Part shown: positions 6,882-16,065 of the stretch, in pieces | Numbering within the stretch: the first letter of the stretch is position 1 | How the letters are laid out: every line of letters starts with the position of its first letter | Assembly: GCF_003387615.1 (NCBI RefSeq) | Contig: NZ_QUNS01000004.1 | Location: 62,001 to 126,000 of the forward strand | Direction of reading: 5' to 3' | Length of the DNA: 64,000 bases | From: Tenacibaculum gallaicum | GTDB taxonomy: Bacteria > Bacteroidota > Bacteroidia > Flavobacteriales > Flavobacteriaceae | Position numbers and translations under genes: made by a program | Notes under the pieces: model-generated | What the model was told of the DNA's origin: nothing | The model's database searches: none | The model's input: only the letters and a program-made list of their open reading frames with translations

Positions 6882-6934
6882 GATATTTTAGATTGCTTTC
6901 ATCCGAAATATTGGATTTACAATAACTTTATATT

Positions 6935-8410
6935 TTATCGTCTACTATAGTTAGGTGCTTCTTTCGTAATAGCAACATCGTGTGGGTGACTTTCGTTAAT
7001 TCCACTTGCAGTAATACGGATAAATCTTCCAGTATTTTTTAATGTTTCAATGTCTTTTGCTCCACAGTATCCCATTCCTGCACGTAACCCTCCTACAAAC
7101 TGATGAATACTTTCTTGTAATTCTCCTTTGTAAGCAACACGTCCTACAATTCCTTCTGGAACTAACTTTTTAATATCGTCTTCTACATCTTGGAAGTAAC
7201 GATCTTTTGAACCTTGTTTCATTGCTTCAACTGATCCCATTCCACGATACGATTTGAATTTTCTTCCTTCGTAGATAATAGTTTCTCCCGGAGATTCTTT
7301 CGTTCCTGCCAATAACGATCCTAACATTACACAGTCTGCTCCTGCTGCAACAGCTTTAGGAATATCTCCTGTATAACGAATACCTCCGTCGGCAATTACT
7401 GGAACTCCACTTCCTTTAATAGCAGCTGCTACTTCTAATACTGCTGAAAACTGTGGAAACCCTACACCAGCAACTACACGAGTTGTACAAATAGACCCTG
7501 GTCCTATTCCTACTTTAACTGCATCTGCTCCTGCTTCTACTAAATATTTTGCTGCTTCTGGTGTTGCAATGTTTCCTACAACAACATCTAATTTCGAAAA
7601 TTTTGCTTTTACTTCTTTTAATACTGACACTACTCCTTGTGTATGTCCGTGTGCTGTATCAATAATCACTGCATCTACTCCTGCATTTACCAATGCTTCT
7701 GCTCTATCCACCGCATCGTGTGTTACTCCTAATGCAGCAGCTACACGTAAACGTCCAAAAGTATCTTTGTTTGCTGTTGGCTTCTGTGTAAGTTTTGTTA
7801 TATCTCTAAAGGTAATTAAGCCTACAAGCTTATCATCATCATTAACAACTGGTAACTTTTCTATTTTATTTTCTTGTAAAATAACTTCAGCATCTTTTAA
7901 CGAAGTTCCTTCAGCAACTGTTACTAAATTTTCTGAAGTCATAACTTCAACAATAGGACGCTCGTTATTTTTTTCGAAACGTAAATCACGATTGGTTACA
8001 ATTCCTACTAATTTTCCTGCTTCATCAACGATTGGAATTCCACCAATTTTATGCTCACGCATTGCTTGTTTGGCATCTAAAACAATAGCACTTAACGATA
8101 AAGTAATCGGGTCGATTATCATTCCGCTTTCTGCACGTTTTACCTTACGCACTTCCTGAGCTTGCTGAGCAATTGTCATATTTTTATGCAACACTCCTAT
8201 TCCTCCTTCTCTCGCAATAGCAATAGCCATAGCAGATTCGGTTACTGTATCCATAGCTGCAGACACTATTGGAACATTGATTGTTATGTTTCTGGTAAAT
8301 TTTGTTTGGATTGATACTTCTCTTGGAAGTACTTCTGAATAGGCAGGAACTAATAAAACGTCGTCATACGTTAATCCTTCACCTAATATTTTATCTTGAT
8401 GAGCTTGCAT
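6935..8410 (-). CDS. guaB: Inosine-5'-monophosphate dehydrogenase
   Basis: Converts IMP to XMP with NAD+, the committed step of GMP synthesis. About 490 residues. The TIM-barrel start ([20 protein letters not shown]) is followed by a two-CBS insert (~95-210), the catalytic loop [10 protein letters not shown] with the nucleophilic Cys near residue 308, the phosphate-binding IADGGI segment, and the YRGMGS flap. I prefer the ATG at 8410: the in-frame TTG two codons earlier lies inside a TTGCATATGCAA palindrome, and the ATG form ([12 protein letters not shown]) matches the family start. Cytosolic. It stands alone, with its own terminator. Confidence 0.97.
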   Translation of the reverse strand: MQAHQDKILGEGLTYDDVLLVPAYSEVLPREVSIQTKFTRNITINVPIVSAAMDTVTESAMAIAIAREGGIGVLHKNMTIAQQAQEVRKVKRAESGMIIDPITLSLSAIVLDAKQAMREHKIGGIPIVDEAGKLVGIVTNRDLRFEKNNERPIVEVMTSENLVTVAEGTSLKDAEVILQENKIEKLPVVNDDDKLVGLITFRDITKLTQKPTANKDTFGRLRVAAALGVTHDAVDRAEALVNAGVDAVIIDTAHGHTQGVVSVLKEVKAKFSKLDVVVGNIATPEAAKYLVEAGADAVKVGIGPGSICTTRVVAGVGFPQFSAVLEVAAAIKGSGVPVIADGGIRYTGDIPKAVAAGADCVMLGSLLAGTKESPGETIIYEGRKFKSYRGMGSVEAMKQGSKDRYFQDVEDDIKKLVPEGIVGRVAYKGELQESIHQFVGGLRAGMGYCGAKDIETLKNTGRFIRITASGINESHPHDVAITKEAPNYSRR

Positions 8411-8450
8411 ATGCAATCAATTTAGTGTGTTGTTAATTAATTGCATGCAA
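8405..8450. promoter_or_regulatory. Two TTGCAT palindromes at the guaB start
   Basis: TTGCATATGCAA (8405-8416) overlaps the start codon and TTGCATGCAA (8441-8450) lies 24 bp upstream. Both are perfect inverted repeats with the same half-site. Their placement fits an operator controlling guaB; no regulator is known to me. Confidence 0.35.
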
Positions 8451-8655
8451 ATATACTACAAATAATGTAAAAACAATCTTTAATTTTAAGTTAAGTAATT
8501 CATTTTTCTTTTACCTTTTATTTTCTCTTTAACCTTCGATCAATAACGCTAATAATCAACTTTTATACGCTTAAGGTTTCTCTTTATATTCTTTTCTAAA
8601 TCATTCTTAATTTTAGTATGTATTTACCCCATTCCAATTCATAAACCTACAACTA

Positions 8656-9414
8656 ATGGAAACCAGTACCCTCATAAAAGACACTAAGAAAGTAGCTAGC
8701 ACTACTGATGTTTACCCTAAAGTGTCTAAAGAATTAATCACTGAAATTAACAATATGCTATCGTATGCTATTTACAATGGTATTATTATTAATACTGAAG
8801 TGAACTCTTTGATTGAGAGCAAGGATTTAAATGATTTGATTAACGCGCACAATATTCTTGTTAAAAACATTACTCCTGCAACGCCAAAATCTATAGAATA
8901 TACCAAAACTCTTCGTAATGAAGGACAAAATAAATCTATTTTCAGTAAGCTTCCTATAGTTAGAAATCTTATTTTACTAGCTCTTTTCTTCTTGATTTTA
9001 TTTATTATTACTGCGCTTTCTCCTGATGTAAATAATAGCTCATTAGATAAAGGTTTAATGAATAACTCTGGTTTACCTTTATTATTAAACCTTTCTTATT
9101 TAGCCTCTGTTGCTGGTCTAGGCGTTGTTTTTTATTTATTGAAAAAAGTTAGTGACTCTATTAAGAATTCAACCATGGTTTCTGAAGAATCTATTTCTTA
9201 TTTGGCACAAATAGTACTTGGTATTATTGCTGGACTTATAATGTCTGAAATCATTTCATTTTACACGAAAACCCCTGAAGACATCGATCTTTTTAATAAA
9301 GGTGTTTTAGCACTGATTGGTGGGTTTTCTTCTGAAGCTATTTTTAGCATATTACAAGGTATTATAGATAGAGTTAAGTCCATTTTTATCGTACCTAAAC
9401 CCAATACAAAATAA
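8656..9414 (+). CDS. Multi-pass membrane protein of unknown function
   Basis: 252 residues. The N-terminal ~95 residues are soluble and helical (VSKELITEINNMLSYAI), followed by about four membrane helices: ~102-122, ~140-162, ~180-205 and ~213-232. A short tail (FIVPKPNTK) ends the protein. No signal peptide and no catalytic motif that I can see. First of three plus-strand unknown genes (8656-10395), separated from the second by a hairpin terminator. I do not recognise the family. Confidence 0.7.
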   Translation: METSTLIKDTKKVASTTDVYPKVSKELITEINNMLSYAIYNGIIINTEVNSLIESKDLNDLINAHNILVKNITPATPKSIEYTKTLRNEGQNKSIFSKLPIVRNLILLALFFLILFIITALSPDVNNSSLDKGLMNNSGLPLLLNLSYLASVAGLGVVFYLLKKVSDSIKNSTMVSEESISYLAQIVLGIIAGLIMSEIISFYTKTPEDIDLFNKGVLALIGGFSSEAIFSILQGIIDRVKSIFIVPKPNTK

Positions 9415-9430
9415 CTATTACTAAAAAATA

Positions 9431-9514
9431 AAGGGGTTGTTACATTAAGTGATTATTAATAGAGCTTACAGCATACTAACCAAACTTAGCTCAACATTGT
9501 AGCAACCTCTTTTT
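9431..9514 (+). terminator. Long stem-loop with T-run after the 8656 gene
   Basis: AAGGGGTTGTTAC pairs with GTAGCAACCTCTT (with G-U pairs) across a loop of more than 50 bases and is followed by TTTTT. Terminator-like, although the loop is unusually long, so it could also be a leader structure of the next gene, whose ATG is 19 bp away. Confidence 0.5.
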
Positions 9515-9532
9515 AATTTTAAAATTACACTT

Positions 9533-10120
9533 ATGAAGTATTTTTACGTATCAATTCTTAGCTTTTTTCTACTTTCTTGTGCTAGCATTCCAAGTTCTAC
9601 GGTTACACTAACCAAAGAAGTTATTAAAGAAGCTGATAATATGCATGCTTTAAATGTGTCTTTAATCAACAGACTTTTTGATGAGCGAAAGGAAAAAATA
9701 AACTTATTTATTGAAAATAAGTATACTCCTACACTACTAAAAAAGTATGAAGGTTTATTACCAGATTCTTTAGATTATAAAAAGGAATTACCAAACATTC
9801 TTAACAGTATTGTTCCTGTTATTAATCATAAAAAAGACTCGCTTCAAAGTGTATTAGATTCACAAAGACAAGATATTTTAAACCAGCTAAACTCTAATTA
9901 TAGTGAGTATAATAAAGCTACTACTTCACTTCAAAATTTAATTAACTCTGTAGTAAAAGTAAAAACCACAGAAAGTGAGGCTTTGCAAGCGATAGATCAA
10001 CTTACAGGTGATAAGATTGATATAAAAAAGGTTGAAAATACTATTAACAATACTATTGAAAAAACGGGGAATACTCTAAATAAATTGATAACAATTGAAA
10101 AAGTAATTACTGAAAAATAA
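9533..10120 (+). CDS. Helical lipoprotein of unknown function
   Basis: 195 residues with a signal peptide and lipobox (FFLLSCAS). The mature protein is almost entirely helical, rich in Asn, Lys and Leu, with heptad-like stretches (LQSVLDSQRQDILNQLNSNY and LQNLINSVVKV) that suggest coiled coils. No catalytic motif. The next gene starts 5 bp downstream, so the two form an operon. It might be a periplasmic scaffold or partner for the membrane protein encoded upstream; this rests only on adjacency. Confidence 0.72.
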   Translation: MKYFYVSILSFFLLSCASIPSSTVTLTKEVIKEADNMHALNVSLINRLFDERKEKINLFIENKYTPTLLKKYEGLLPDSLDYKKELPNILNSIVPVINHKKDSLQSVLDSQRQDILNQLNSNYSEYNKATTSLQNLINSVVKVKTTESEALQAIDQLTGDKIDIKKVENTINNTIEKTGNTLNKLITIEKVITEK

Positions 10121-10125
10121 CAATT

Positions 10126-10395
10126 ATGAATTCTATAGATTGGAACAATATAGCCCAAAAAGCTGCTTCACAAACTAATGCTGAGTTTAACAAACAGTTG
10201 GCTAGTTTAACTAACCTAAAGCTTAGCGAAGTGGATGCTTTTATTAAAGAAAGTAAAATTACGAATACAAACGCCATAAAAACACTTAAACTTATTGATG
10301 ATGCTACTATTAGTAATAATGAAAAAGCCAAAGCTATTTCTAATATTGAAAATGGCTTTGGCTTTGTAATAAGTTTAGTTTCTAAAGTAGTGTAA
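10126..10395 (+). CDS. Small helical cytosolic protein of unknown function
   Basis: 89 residues, no signal peptide, predicted all-helical (NIAQKAASQTNAEFNKQLAS, then KLSEVDAFIKESKI). The hydrophobic end (GFGFVISLVSKVV) could be a membrane-associating helix. It starts 5 bp after the lipoprotein gene and its stop directly abuts the stop of the convergent response-regulator gene with no room for a terminator. No family recognised. Confidence 0.65.
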   Translation: MNSIDWNNIAQKAASQTNAEFNKQLASLTNLKLSEVDAFIKESKITNTNAIKTLKLIDDATISNNEKAKAISNIENGFGFVISLVSKVV

Positions 10396-11139
10396 CTATC
10401 TAAAGATTGTATTCTCTTTTATAAAGGCTGTTTTATAACGCTCACTAAAGAGAATTTTTTCTTCATTATCTAAAATAATAAGGTTGTCTTCAAAGTAAAT
10501 TTCTTTAATTTTCTTAACGTTTACTAAGTAATTTCTATGTACTTGTCTAAAATCTGGATTAGACAACATATCTTTTAGCTTGGTTAATGACAACTTTATT
10601 AGGTAATTTCCTGAATCGCAAATTAAGCTACAGTATTTTTCTTTCACTTCTACATAATTGATAGCAGCTACATCTACTTTCACTACACTTCTTTTTTTCT
10701 TTATAAATAAAAAAGCGGGACTTAACACTCCATTATCTGATGTTAAGCTTATACTATTACTTTGCTGATAACAAGACTCTATTGCTAATTCTAAAGAGAA
10801 CAACAATTCTAGTTTGTTATAAGGTTTTAATAAATATACTAACGGATTGGTTAGTTTTGCTTCATCAAAAATTTCTCTTCCTTGCATGCTTGTCAAAAAC
10901 AAGAAAGGAACATTTATTCCTTCTTTATTTAAACGGTGTGCTAACGAAATTCCGTCTGGTTTTCCGTTAATCATAATATCTAGTATAATGACGTCAAAAA
11001 AACAATTTCTAATCAGCTTTTCTGCTTCTACCGCATTTTTTGCTAACGATACTTCGTAATCATTATCTTCCAAAAAAGAAGAAAGTTCTAAAGCTTCTTC
11101 CTCTAAGTCTTCTAACAATAATAATTGTAGTTTTTTCAT
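10396..11139 (-). CDS. LytTR-family response regulator
   Basis: 247 residues. The receiver domain (~1-120) has D54 (VIILDIMING) as phosphoacceptor and K105 (VYLLKPYNK). A LytTR DNA-binding domain follows (~145-245), with the hallmark INYVEVKEKYCSLIC, LKDMLSNPDFRQVHRNYLVN and the terminal ILFSERYK. Three base pairs separate it from the upstream kinase, its evident partner. LytTR regulators bind direct repeats upstream of target genes; no such site was identified here. Confidence 0.9.
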   Translation of the reverse strand: MKKLQLLLLEDLEEEALELSSFLEDNDYEVSLAKNAVEAEKLIRNCFFDVIILDIMINGKPDGISLAHRLNKEGINVPFLFLTSMQGREIFDEAKLTNPLVYLLKPYNKLELLFSLELAIESCYQQSNSISLTSDNGVLSPAFLFIKKKRSVVKVDVAAINYVEVKEKYCSLICDSGNYLIKLSLTKLKDMLSNPDFRQVHRNYLVNVKKIKEIYFEDNLIILDNEEKILFSERYKTAFIKENTIFR

Positions 11140-11142
11140 AAT

Positions 11143-12852
11143 TTATGCGCTTGCGTTGGGTAACAAAATTCGTATAGTTGTCCCCACTTCCAACTCACTA
11201 TCTATGAGTAATTTTCCATTATTCTTCTTAATAAGTGTTTGACACAGTAACATACCTAACCCTACGCCCTCAGATCTGTTAATTTTGTCAATACTTAAAT
11301 CTTCTAATCCTTTAATTTTTGCTAGTTTTTCTTTTGAAATTCCAAAACCTGTGTCTTTAATTTCAATCGTACTAAATTCTTCAGAATCGGTATAGGTTTT
11401 TACTGCTATTTTACCGTTTTCTCCTGTGTATTTTAGTGCATTATCTAACAAATTTCTCAATACTATTTTTAAAGATTCTTTGTCTGCTTTTACCAAAATA
11501 GTAGCTTCTAACTTTGTAGTTAGTGTAATATTTTTAGCTTCTGCAATCTCTTCAAAGTTATAAACAGCCTGTTCTACCAATGGTTTTAAAGGATACTCTT
11601 CTGCCTTAAACGATAACTGATTGTTTTGCTCTAACGACCAATGTAATACATTGTTTAATAAGTGGCTTGTACTTTCTGTTAATGCAATAGCATTGTTAGT
11701 AGTTTCACTTACGGCATCGTACTCTTTGTTTTTTAACTGTCGTTTTAGCTTTTCGTGTTGTCGCTTAATTGTATTTATTGGTGACCGTAAATCGTGAGAC
11801 ACTACAGAAAACAAATAGTCTTTGGTTTTGTTTGCTACGTTTAACTCCTCTTTTTGCTGAGTTATAAACCTATTTTTACTTCTTAACTCTCTATAAAAAT
11901 AGCCTAAAAATCCGAGAAAAACTAATAAACCCGAAGCTCCTATTACCAAACTCTTTTGCACCACTGCTTGACGCTTCAGTTGTTCATCTTGTAAAGCTAT
12001 TTCTTGTTGCTTTTGGGCAACGGCTAATTGTTTGTCTTTTTCTGTAAGCTCCCAAATTTTATCACGGTTCCAAATAGAGTCTTTCCAACGACCATACTCT
12101 ATATAATAGTCCACACTCTTTTGGTAGTTCTTTCTATTCTTCTCCACAACCGCCATGTTTCTAGCAGAATTTTGCTTCAATTCTAAATCAGAAAAACTTT
12201 TTGCTAAATCATAAGCCTCTTTAAACAACGGAATAGCATCATCATCTAAATATTGCTCATAATATACATTAGCCAATTCCATTTTAAGTGTTATTAAATC
12301 TAAAGTATCCTTTGTACTTATCAACTCTAATTCTTTTTCAAAGAAAAGCTTAGCTTTTTCGTAATCTTTTATATGAATATAACACAATCCTATATTGTGA
12401 TAATTATTCTTTTTAAATTTGACACTCGAATTAGAACTTAATTTTAACCAATCATTATAATATTTTATTGCGTCTCTATACTCTTTGATATTAAGATGTA
12501 ACAAACCTAGTTGAGATTTCTTTAATCCAATTAACTTTTCATTATCAGACATCTTAGTTAAGTTTTCTAATGCTTTTTTAAATAATTTTTTATTTATAGC
12601 ACTAGCACTTTGAATATAGTTTAAAATATCTTTTTCATCACTTAAGCTAGCTATTGATAAAGCTTTTCCAGCGTATACGTAACAAGAATCATAATTTTTA
12701 TTTTCATAGAACTCAAAAGCCTTACAAAAATTAACTCTTTGTTTATCGCATACTTTTCTATACATTTCCCTCATATTATCATTATAAGATTGAGAAAAAA
12801 GTCTAGCTGATAATATTAAAAAAATAAAAAGAACTATTTTCTTATTAACCAT
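11143..12852 (-). CDS. TPR-domain sensor histidine kinase (HisKA type)
   Basis: 569 residues: signal peptide, periplasmic TPR-like array (~35-265; KEYRDAIKYYNDWLKLS, KDYEKAKLFFEKELELI), a glutamine-rich coiled coil (~275-297), a membrane helix at ~299-318, a second coiled coil, then HisKA with SVVSHDLRSPINTIKR and a full ATPase domain (LRNLLDNALKYTG, IEIKDTGFGISKEK, GVGLGMLLCQTLI). The start overlaps the preceding unknown gene by 8 bp, and the LytTR regulator follows after 3 bp. It belongs to a different kinase class from the one at 3694-5517, though both sense through TPRs. The signal is unknown. Confidence 0.88.
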   Translation of the reverse strand: MVNKKIVLFIFLILSARLFSQSYNDNMREMYRKVCDKQRVNFCKAFEFYENKNYDSCYVYAGKALSIASLSDEKDILNYIQSASAINKKLFKKALENLTKMSDNEKLIGLKKSQLGLLHLNIKEYRDAIKYYNDWLKLSSNSSVKFKKNNYHNIGLCYIHIKDYEKAKLFFEKELELISTKDTLDLITLKMELANVYYEQYLDDDAIPLFKEAYDLAKSFSDLELKQNSARNMAVVEKNRKNYQKSVDYYIEYGRWKDSIWNRDKIWELTEKDKQLAVAQKQQEIALQDEQLKRQAVVQKSLVIGASGLLVFLGFLGYFYRELRSKNRFITQQKEELNVANKTKDYLFSVVSHDLRSPINTIKRQHEKLKRQLKNKEYDAVSETTNNAIALTESTSHLLNNVLHWSLEQNNQLSFKAEEYPLKPLVEQAVYNFEEIAEAKNITLTTKLEATILVKADKESLKIVLRNLLDNALKYTGENGKIAVKTYTDSEEFSTIEIKDTGFGISKEKLAKIKGLEDLSIDKINRSEGVGLGMLLCQTLIKKNNGKLLIDSELEVGTTIRILLPNASA

Positions 12853-13333
12853 TACCTTTAGGCGTAGTTACAGTTCCTCTATCTAATTCTGGATCATCGT
12901 TTTCACTACGTACTAAAATCATATCTACAGAAGGGGTTCCTTCATCTAATTGATAAGCAAACTGTACATAATATAAATCGTATTGGCTAGCTACTTCATC
13001 GCAATTAAATTCTACTCTAAAGTCTCTACAACTTACAGTATCGTACCCACCATCTTTGTTTAAGATTTTAGTTGGCGTAACTCCGTAGTAATTTAAGTAT
13101 ACTTTGTTTCCTTCTAATTGCAATCCACTTGTATTGTCTACTGGGTTTAATGTATTGTCTGGTAAATATGCTAAAACCGTTACGATATTAGGAGTTTCAC
13201 TGTTTCCTGATTCATCTCTAGACATGTTTACTAAAGGGCCTGTAGGTACATTTTCTTCACTAATATTTGTGTCAAACTTACTAAAGCTTTTTAATGTTAA
13301 TGTAACTCCGTTAACGTTTACTGGGTTTCCCAT
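12845..13333 (-). CDS. Unknown protein translationally coupled to a TPR histidine kinase
   Basis: 162 residues, no signal peptide or membrane helix, mostly beta-strand character (VNVNGVTLTLKSFSKFDTN, NIVTVLAYLPDN, KVYLNYYGVTP). Two cysteines (SCRDFRVEFNC) flank a strand, and the end is a loose DRGTVTTPKGNG tail. The kinase start lies inside its 3' end (8-bp overlap), giving the operon unknown-kinase-LytTR regulator. The beta-rich compact fold with a flexible tail is reminiscent of tube or tail proteins, but it lacks the TssD pattern. I do not recognise it. Confidence 0.68.
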   Translation of the reverse strand: MGNPVNVNGVTLTLKSFSKFDTNISEENVPTGPLVNMSRDESGNSETPNIVTVLAYLPDNTLNPVDNTSGLQLEGNKVYLNYYGVTPTKILNKDGGYDTVSCRDFRVEFNCDEVASQYDLYYVQFAYQLDEGTPSVDMILVRSENDDPELDRGTVTTPKGNG

Positions 13334-13540
13334 GTTTTATAATTTAAATTTGGTTATTGGCTAAATTTACAATTATAAAAAGAAAAGAAAAAATAGTTTG
13401 TTACTATTTTATAGAGGTTATAAAGATAATTCTATTTTGTAAAAATTCTCATATTCTTATTGGGAGAGTAAATATTATTTACAGTATATAAAAACCGTTA
13501 TAAACACAATGAAACTAGGGTGCTAATACCATGTAACTAA

Positions 13541-13570
13541 AAAAGGGAGAAACCGAAGCTTCTCCCTTTA
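13541..13570 (-). terminator. Terminator after the TonB-receptor operon
   Basis: AAAGGGAGAA (13542-13551) pairs with TTCTCCCTTT (13560-13569). A T-run follows on the minus strand, just past the receptor stop. Confidence 0.75.
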
Positions 13571-13572
13571 TT

Positions 13573-16065
13573 TTAAATTTTGAACTGTAATGTTACATAC
13601 CAGTTTCTTGGAGATGATGGTATAATACCTGGTCCTGGATACCCTGTTGCCCTACGTGTAAAGTATTTTTCGTCTAACAAGTTGTTTACTCCTGCTTCTA
13701 GCTTCCATTTTTTATACGAATATGAAAAAGAAGCATCTACAATTGTATATGCTGGTATAGGACCTATTGTTCCGTAACTAGGGTGTGTGCTATCTACTGT
13801 TGCATGTGTAGCATCTGTTTGTTGTTCTGACAAATGCGTTAACTGTAAACTACTTAAAAAGTTTTTATATCCAAACTTCACTCCTGTTTTTAAGTTTAGA
13901 TTGGGGATAAACTCTACTTGATTTCCTATTACTGATTTTTCTAATGAATCTGTATATTCTGATTGTGTTAACGCTAGGTTTACATAGGTATTTAGCACGT
14001 AGTTTGGTGACAGTTTAAATGCATTTGCCAAACTAACATCTGTAAAACCTTCAAAACCATAAATAAAAGCGTCTCCTACATTAGTTCTTAACCTATCTCC
14101 TGCATCGGGTCCGCTACTTACCCAAAAAATTCCGATTCTTTTGTTGTAAAACAGTCCAAATCCGCTTAGATCGTAGGTTACTATGTTCTTAATCTTTCCT
14201 CTTATTCCAATATCTGCTGTTCCTCCTTCTTCATCATCTATGTTTTCATCTACTTTAAAAGTAGGACTTACCGTACGGATATCATTAAAGGTTACTGAAC
14301 GGTAGTTTTGAGAAGCATTTGCATAAATTTCTAACTTTGTTGATGGTTTATAACTTGCTCCAATACCCAATAAAGCAAAGCTTCTTTCTTTTGTTCTATC
14401 GTCTCTAAACATATTAATTCCGTTAGGTAACGGCACTCCGTTTTGTAGATCTTCATTATTCCACAATACTGTTTTATAATCACCATTACTTCCTGTTTTT
14501 ATGTATTCTAATCTAAACCCAGGAGTTATTGAGAATTTATCTGATAGTTTAAAAATATGTTCTCCAAATAGTGCTACGTTCGTATTTGGGAATTTAAAAT
14601 TAGATGAGGCATAGGCATTTACATCAGCAAATGTAAAGTTTGCATCTACACCATTAGATCCTGCTCCTTGTTGTTCAGAATTATTTGCTTTGTAATATTT
14701 TACACCTAGTAAGTAGGTATTCTTTTGCCCTCTAAAATTATAGTTTGATAAAAAACGTATTTCTGTTCCCCAGTTTTTATATTGTCCGTTAATTAAATCT
14801 CTTGTAGCATAATTTCCATCTGCAAAAGGTTCATCTACATAGGTTATAGGACTTACATTACTTGATTTATAATTCCCTCTAAACCCTATGGCTTTTCTCG
14901 AAGCATTTAATCCAAATAAGTTAACACTTAGGCGTGTGTCTTCTGTAAAATTATGGTCTAGTTTTACCGCCCATAAATTCCAATTTACATGAAACCAATT
15001 TCTTGATCTGTTACTCTGAAAAGGATCTTCATTAAACATTCTATCATTTAACCCTCCTGCTTGTTTTGCTAAGTAATTTAAATATGTTGCCTCTACTGTT
15101 AAAGTTGTTTTTTCTGATAGTTTATGATCTACATGACCATAAATATTTATTGAGTTAAATTCTGAATTTGGTCTAAAACCATCTCCTCGTTTATAATTTA
15201 TGTAACCGTAATAACCTGTTTTATCAACTGTACCTCCAACACTATTAAAAGAATTGAAAAGACCGAAAGATCCTGTAGATTGTCTTGTTATGAACTCAAA
15301 TTCTTTACTCTTATTGGGTTCGTTAAATTTAAAATTTAACAACCCTCCAAATTGTGTTCCGTATTGTAATGATGCAGCTCCTCTTACAATTTGTATTTCT
15401 TGTAAGGCCTCTGCTGGTGGAGTGTAATAGCTTTCTGGATATCCTAATACATCTGCACTAATATCATAACCGTTTTGTCGTGTATTAAAGTTTGATGTTC
15501 TGTTAGGGTCCAAGCCTCTACCTCCAATGTTTAACTGTAATCCTGCATCGTCATTTTCGTAAATATTGAGTCCAACTACTTGACTGTATATTTGGCGTGC
15601 GTTATTCGCCGCTTTATTTCCTACTGTTTGATCTAATAAAACTACTTCTGTTTTTTTTCCTTCATAAATAGCAGTTCCTTCCACTGCTTTTAATCTTTTT
15701 AAACTAAATACTTTTCTTAGCCTTTGATTGATGATTACTTCTGATAGTTCTTCGTCTAATTTTAAAAGAGTTATGTTTACTACTATATTTTTATTTCCAA
15801 TAGTTAATACATCTTCTTTCATCTCGAAGTTATAAGAAAAGAATACCAATGAATAGTTTCCTGATTGTAATGGTTTGGTTTTATAATTTCCTTGAGCGTC
15901 TGATGTTGCCAACTTTCCGCCTGAAGCATCAAAAACTTCAACATTATTAATAGGGTTTCCTTTTTTATCAATTATTTTTCCTGAAATGGTATATTGTGCT
16001 ACCACTGTTTGCACAGCTAAAAATAAGATAAAAATAATGCTACAGACCTTTAATTTTGATTTCAT
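13573..16065 (-). CDS. TonB-dependent outer-membrane receptor, FecA-like
   Basis: 830 residues: signal peptide (~1-23), a carboxypeptidase-regulatory-like domain (~27-110; YTISGKIIDKKGNPINNVEV), a plug domain (~130-245; GLQLNIGGRGLDPNRTSNFN and EIQIVRGAASLQYGTQFGG) and a barrel ending in the aromatic-hydrophobic signature FKI. The plug sequence resembles Fe(III)-dicitrate-type receptors. Its start lies within the 3' end of the HTTM gene (26-bp overlap), so it is the last gene of an operon with imelysin. That context points to iron or a related metal chelate. Energy comes from TonB-ExbBD, not encoded here. Confidence 0.9.
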   Translation of the reverse strand: MKSKLKVCSIIFILFLAVQTVVAQYTISGKIIDKKGNPINNVEVFDASGGKLATSDAQGNYKTKPLQSGNYSLVFFSYNFEMKEDVLTIGNKNIVVNITLLKLDEELSEVIINQRLRKVFSLKRLKAVEGTAIYEGKKTEVVLLDQTVGNKAANNARQIYSQVVGLNIYENDDAGLQLNIGGRGLDPNRTSNFNTRQNGYDISADVLGYPESYYTPPAEALQEIQIVRGAASLQYGTQFGGLLNFKFNEPNKSKEFEFITRQSTGSFGLFNSFNSVGGTVDKTGYYGYINYKRGDGFRPNSEFNSINIYGHVDHKLSEKTTLTVEATYLNYLAKQAGGLNDRMFNEDPFQSNRSRNWFHVNWNLWAVKLDHNFTEDTRLSVNLFGLNASRKAIGFRGNYKSSNVSPITYVDEPFADGNYATRDLINGQYKNWGTEIRFLSNYNFRGQKNTYLLGVKYYKANNSEQQGAGSNGVDANFTFADVNAYASSNFKFPNTNVALFGEHIFKLSDKFSITPGFRLEYIKTGSNGDYKTVLWNNEDLQNGVPLPNGINMFRDDRTKERSFALLGIGASYKPSTKLEIYANASQNYRSVTFNDIRTVSPTFKVDENIDDEEGGTADIGIRGKIKNIVTYDLSGFGLFYNKRIGIFWVSSGPDAGDRLRTNVGDAFIYGFEGFTDVSLANAFKLSPNYVLNTYVNLALTQSEYTDSLEKSVIGNQVEFIPNLNLKTGVKFGYKNFLSSLQLTHLSEQQTDATHATVDSTHPSYGTIGPIPAYTIVDASFSYSYKKWKLEAGVNNLLDEKYFTRRATGYPGPGIIPSSPRNWYVTLQFKI

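Noticed and set aside
7569..8159. A 196-codon open frame on the plus strand opposite guaB
   Set aside because: It is antisense to a well-conserved gene, has a Ser/Thr/Phe-rich composition typical of reversed coding DNA, and has no start signal.
8411..8416. TTG start two codons before the guaB ATG
   Set aside because: It lies within a palindrome and adds residues not expected in the family; the ATG at 8410 gives the normal N-terminus.
13334..13540. GTAAATATTATTTAC hairpin and AT-rich stretch as a regulatory RNA
   Set aside because: The stem is short, pure A/T at most positions and not associated with other pairing; chance is likely.
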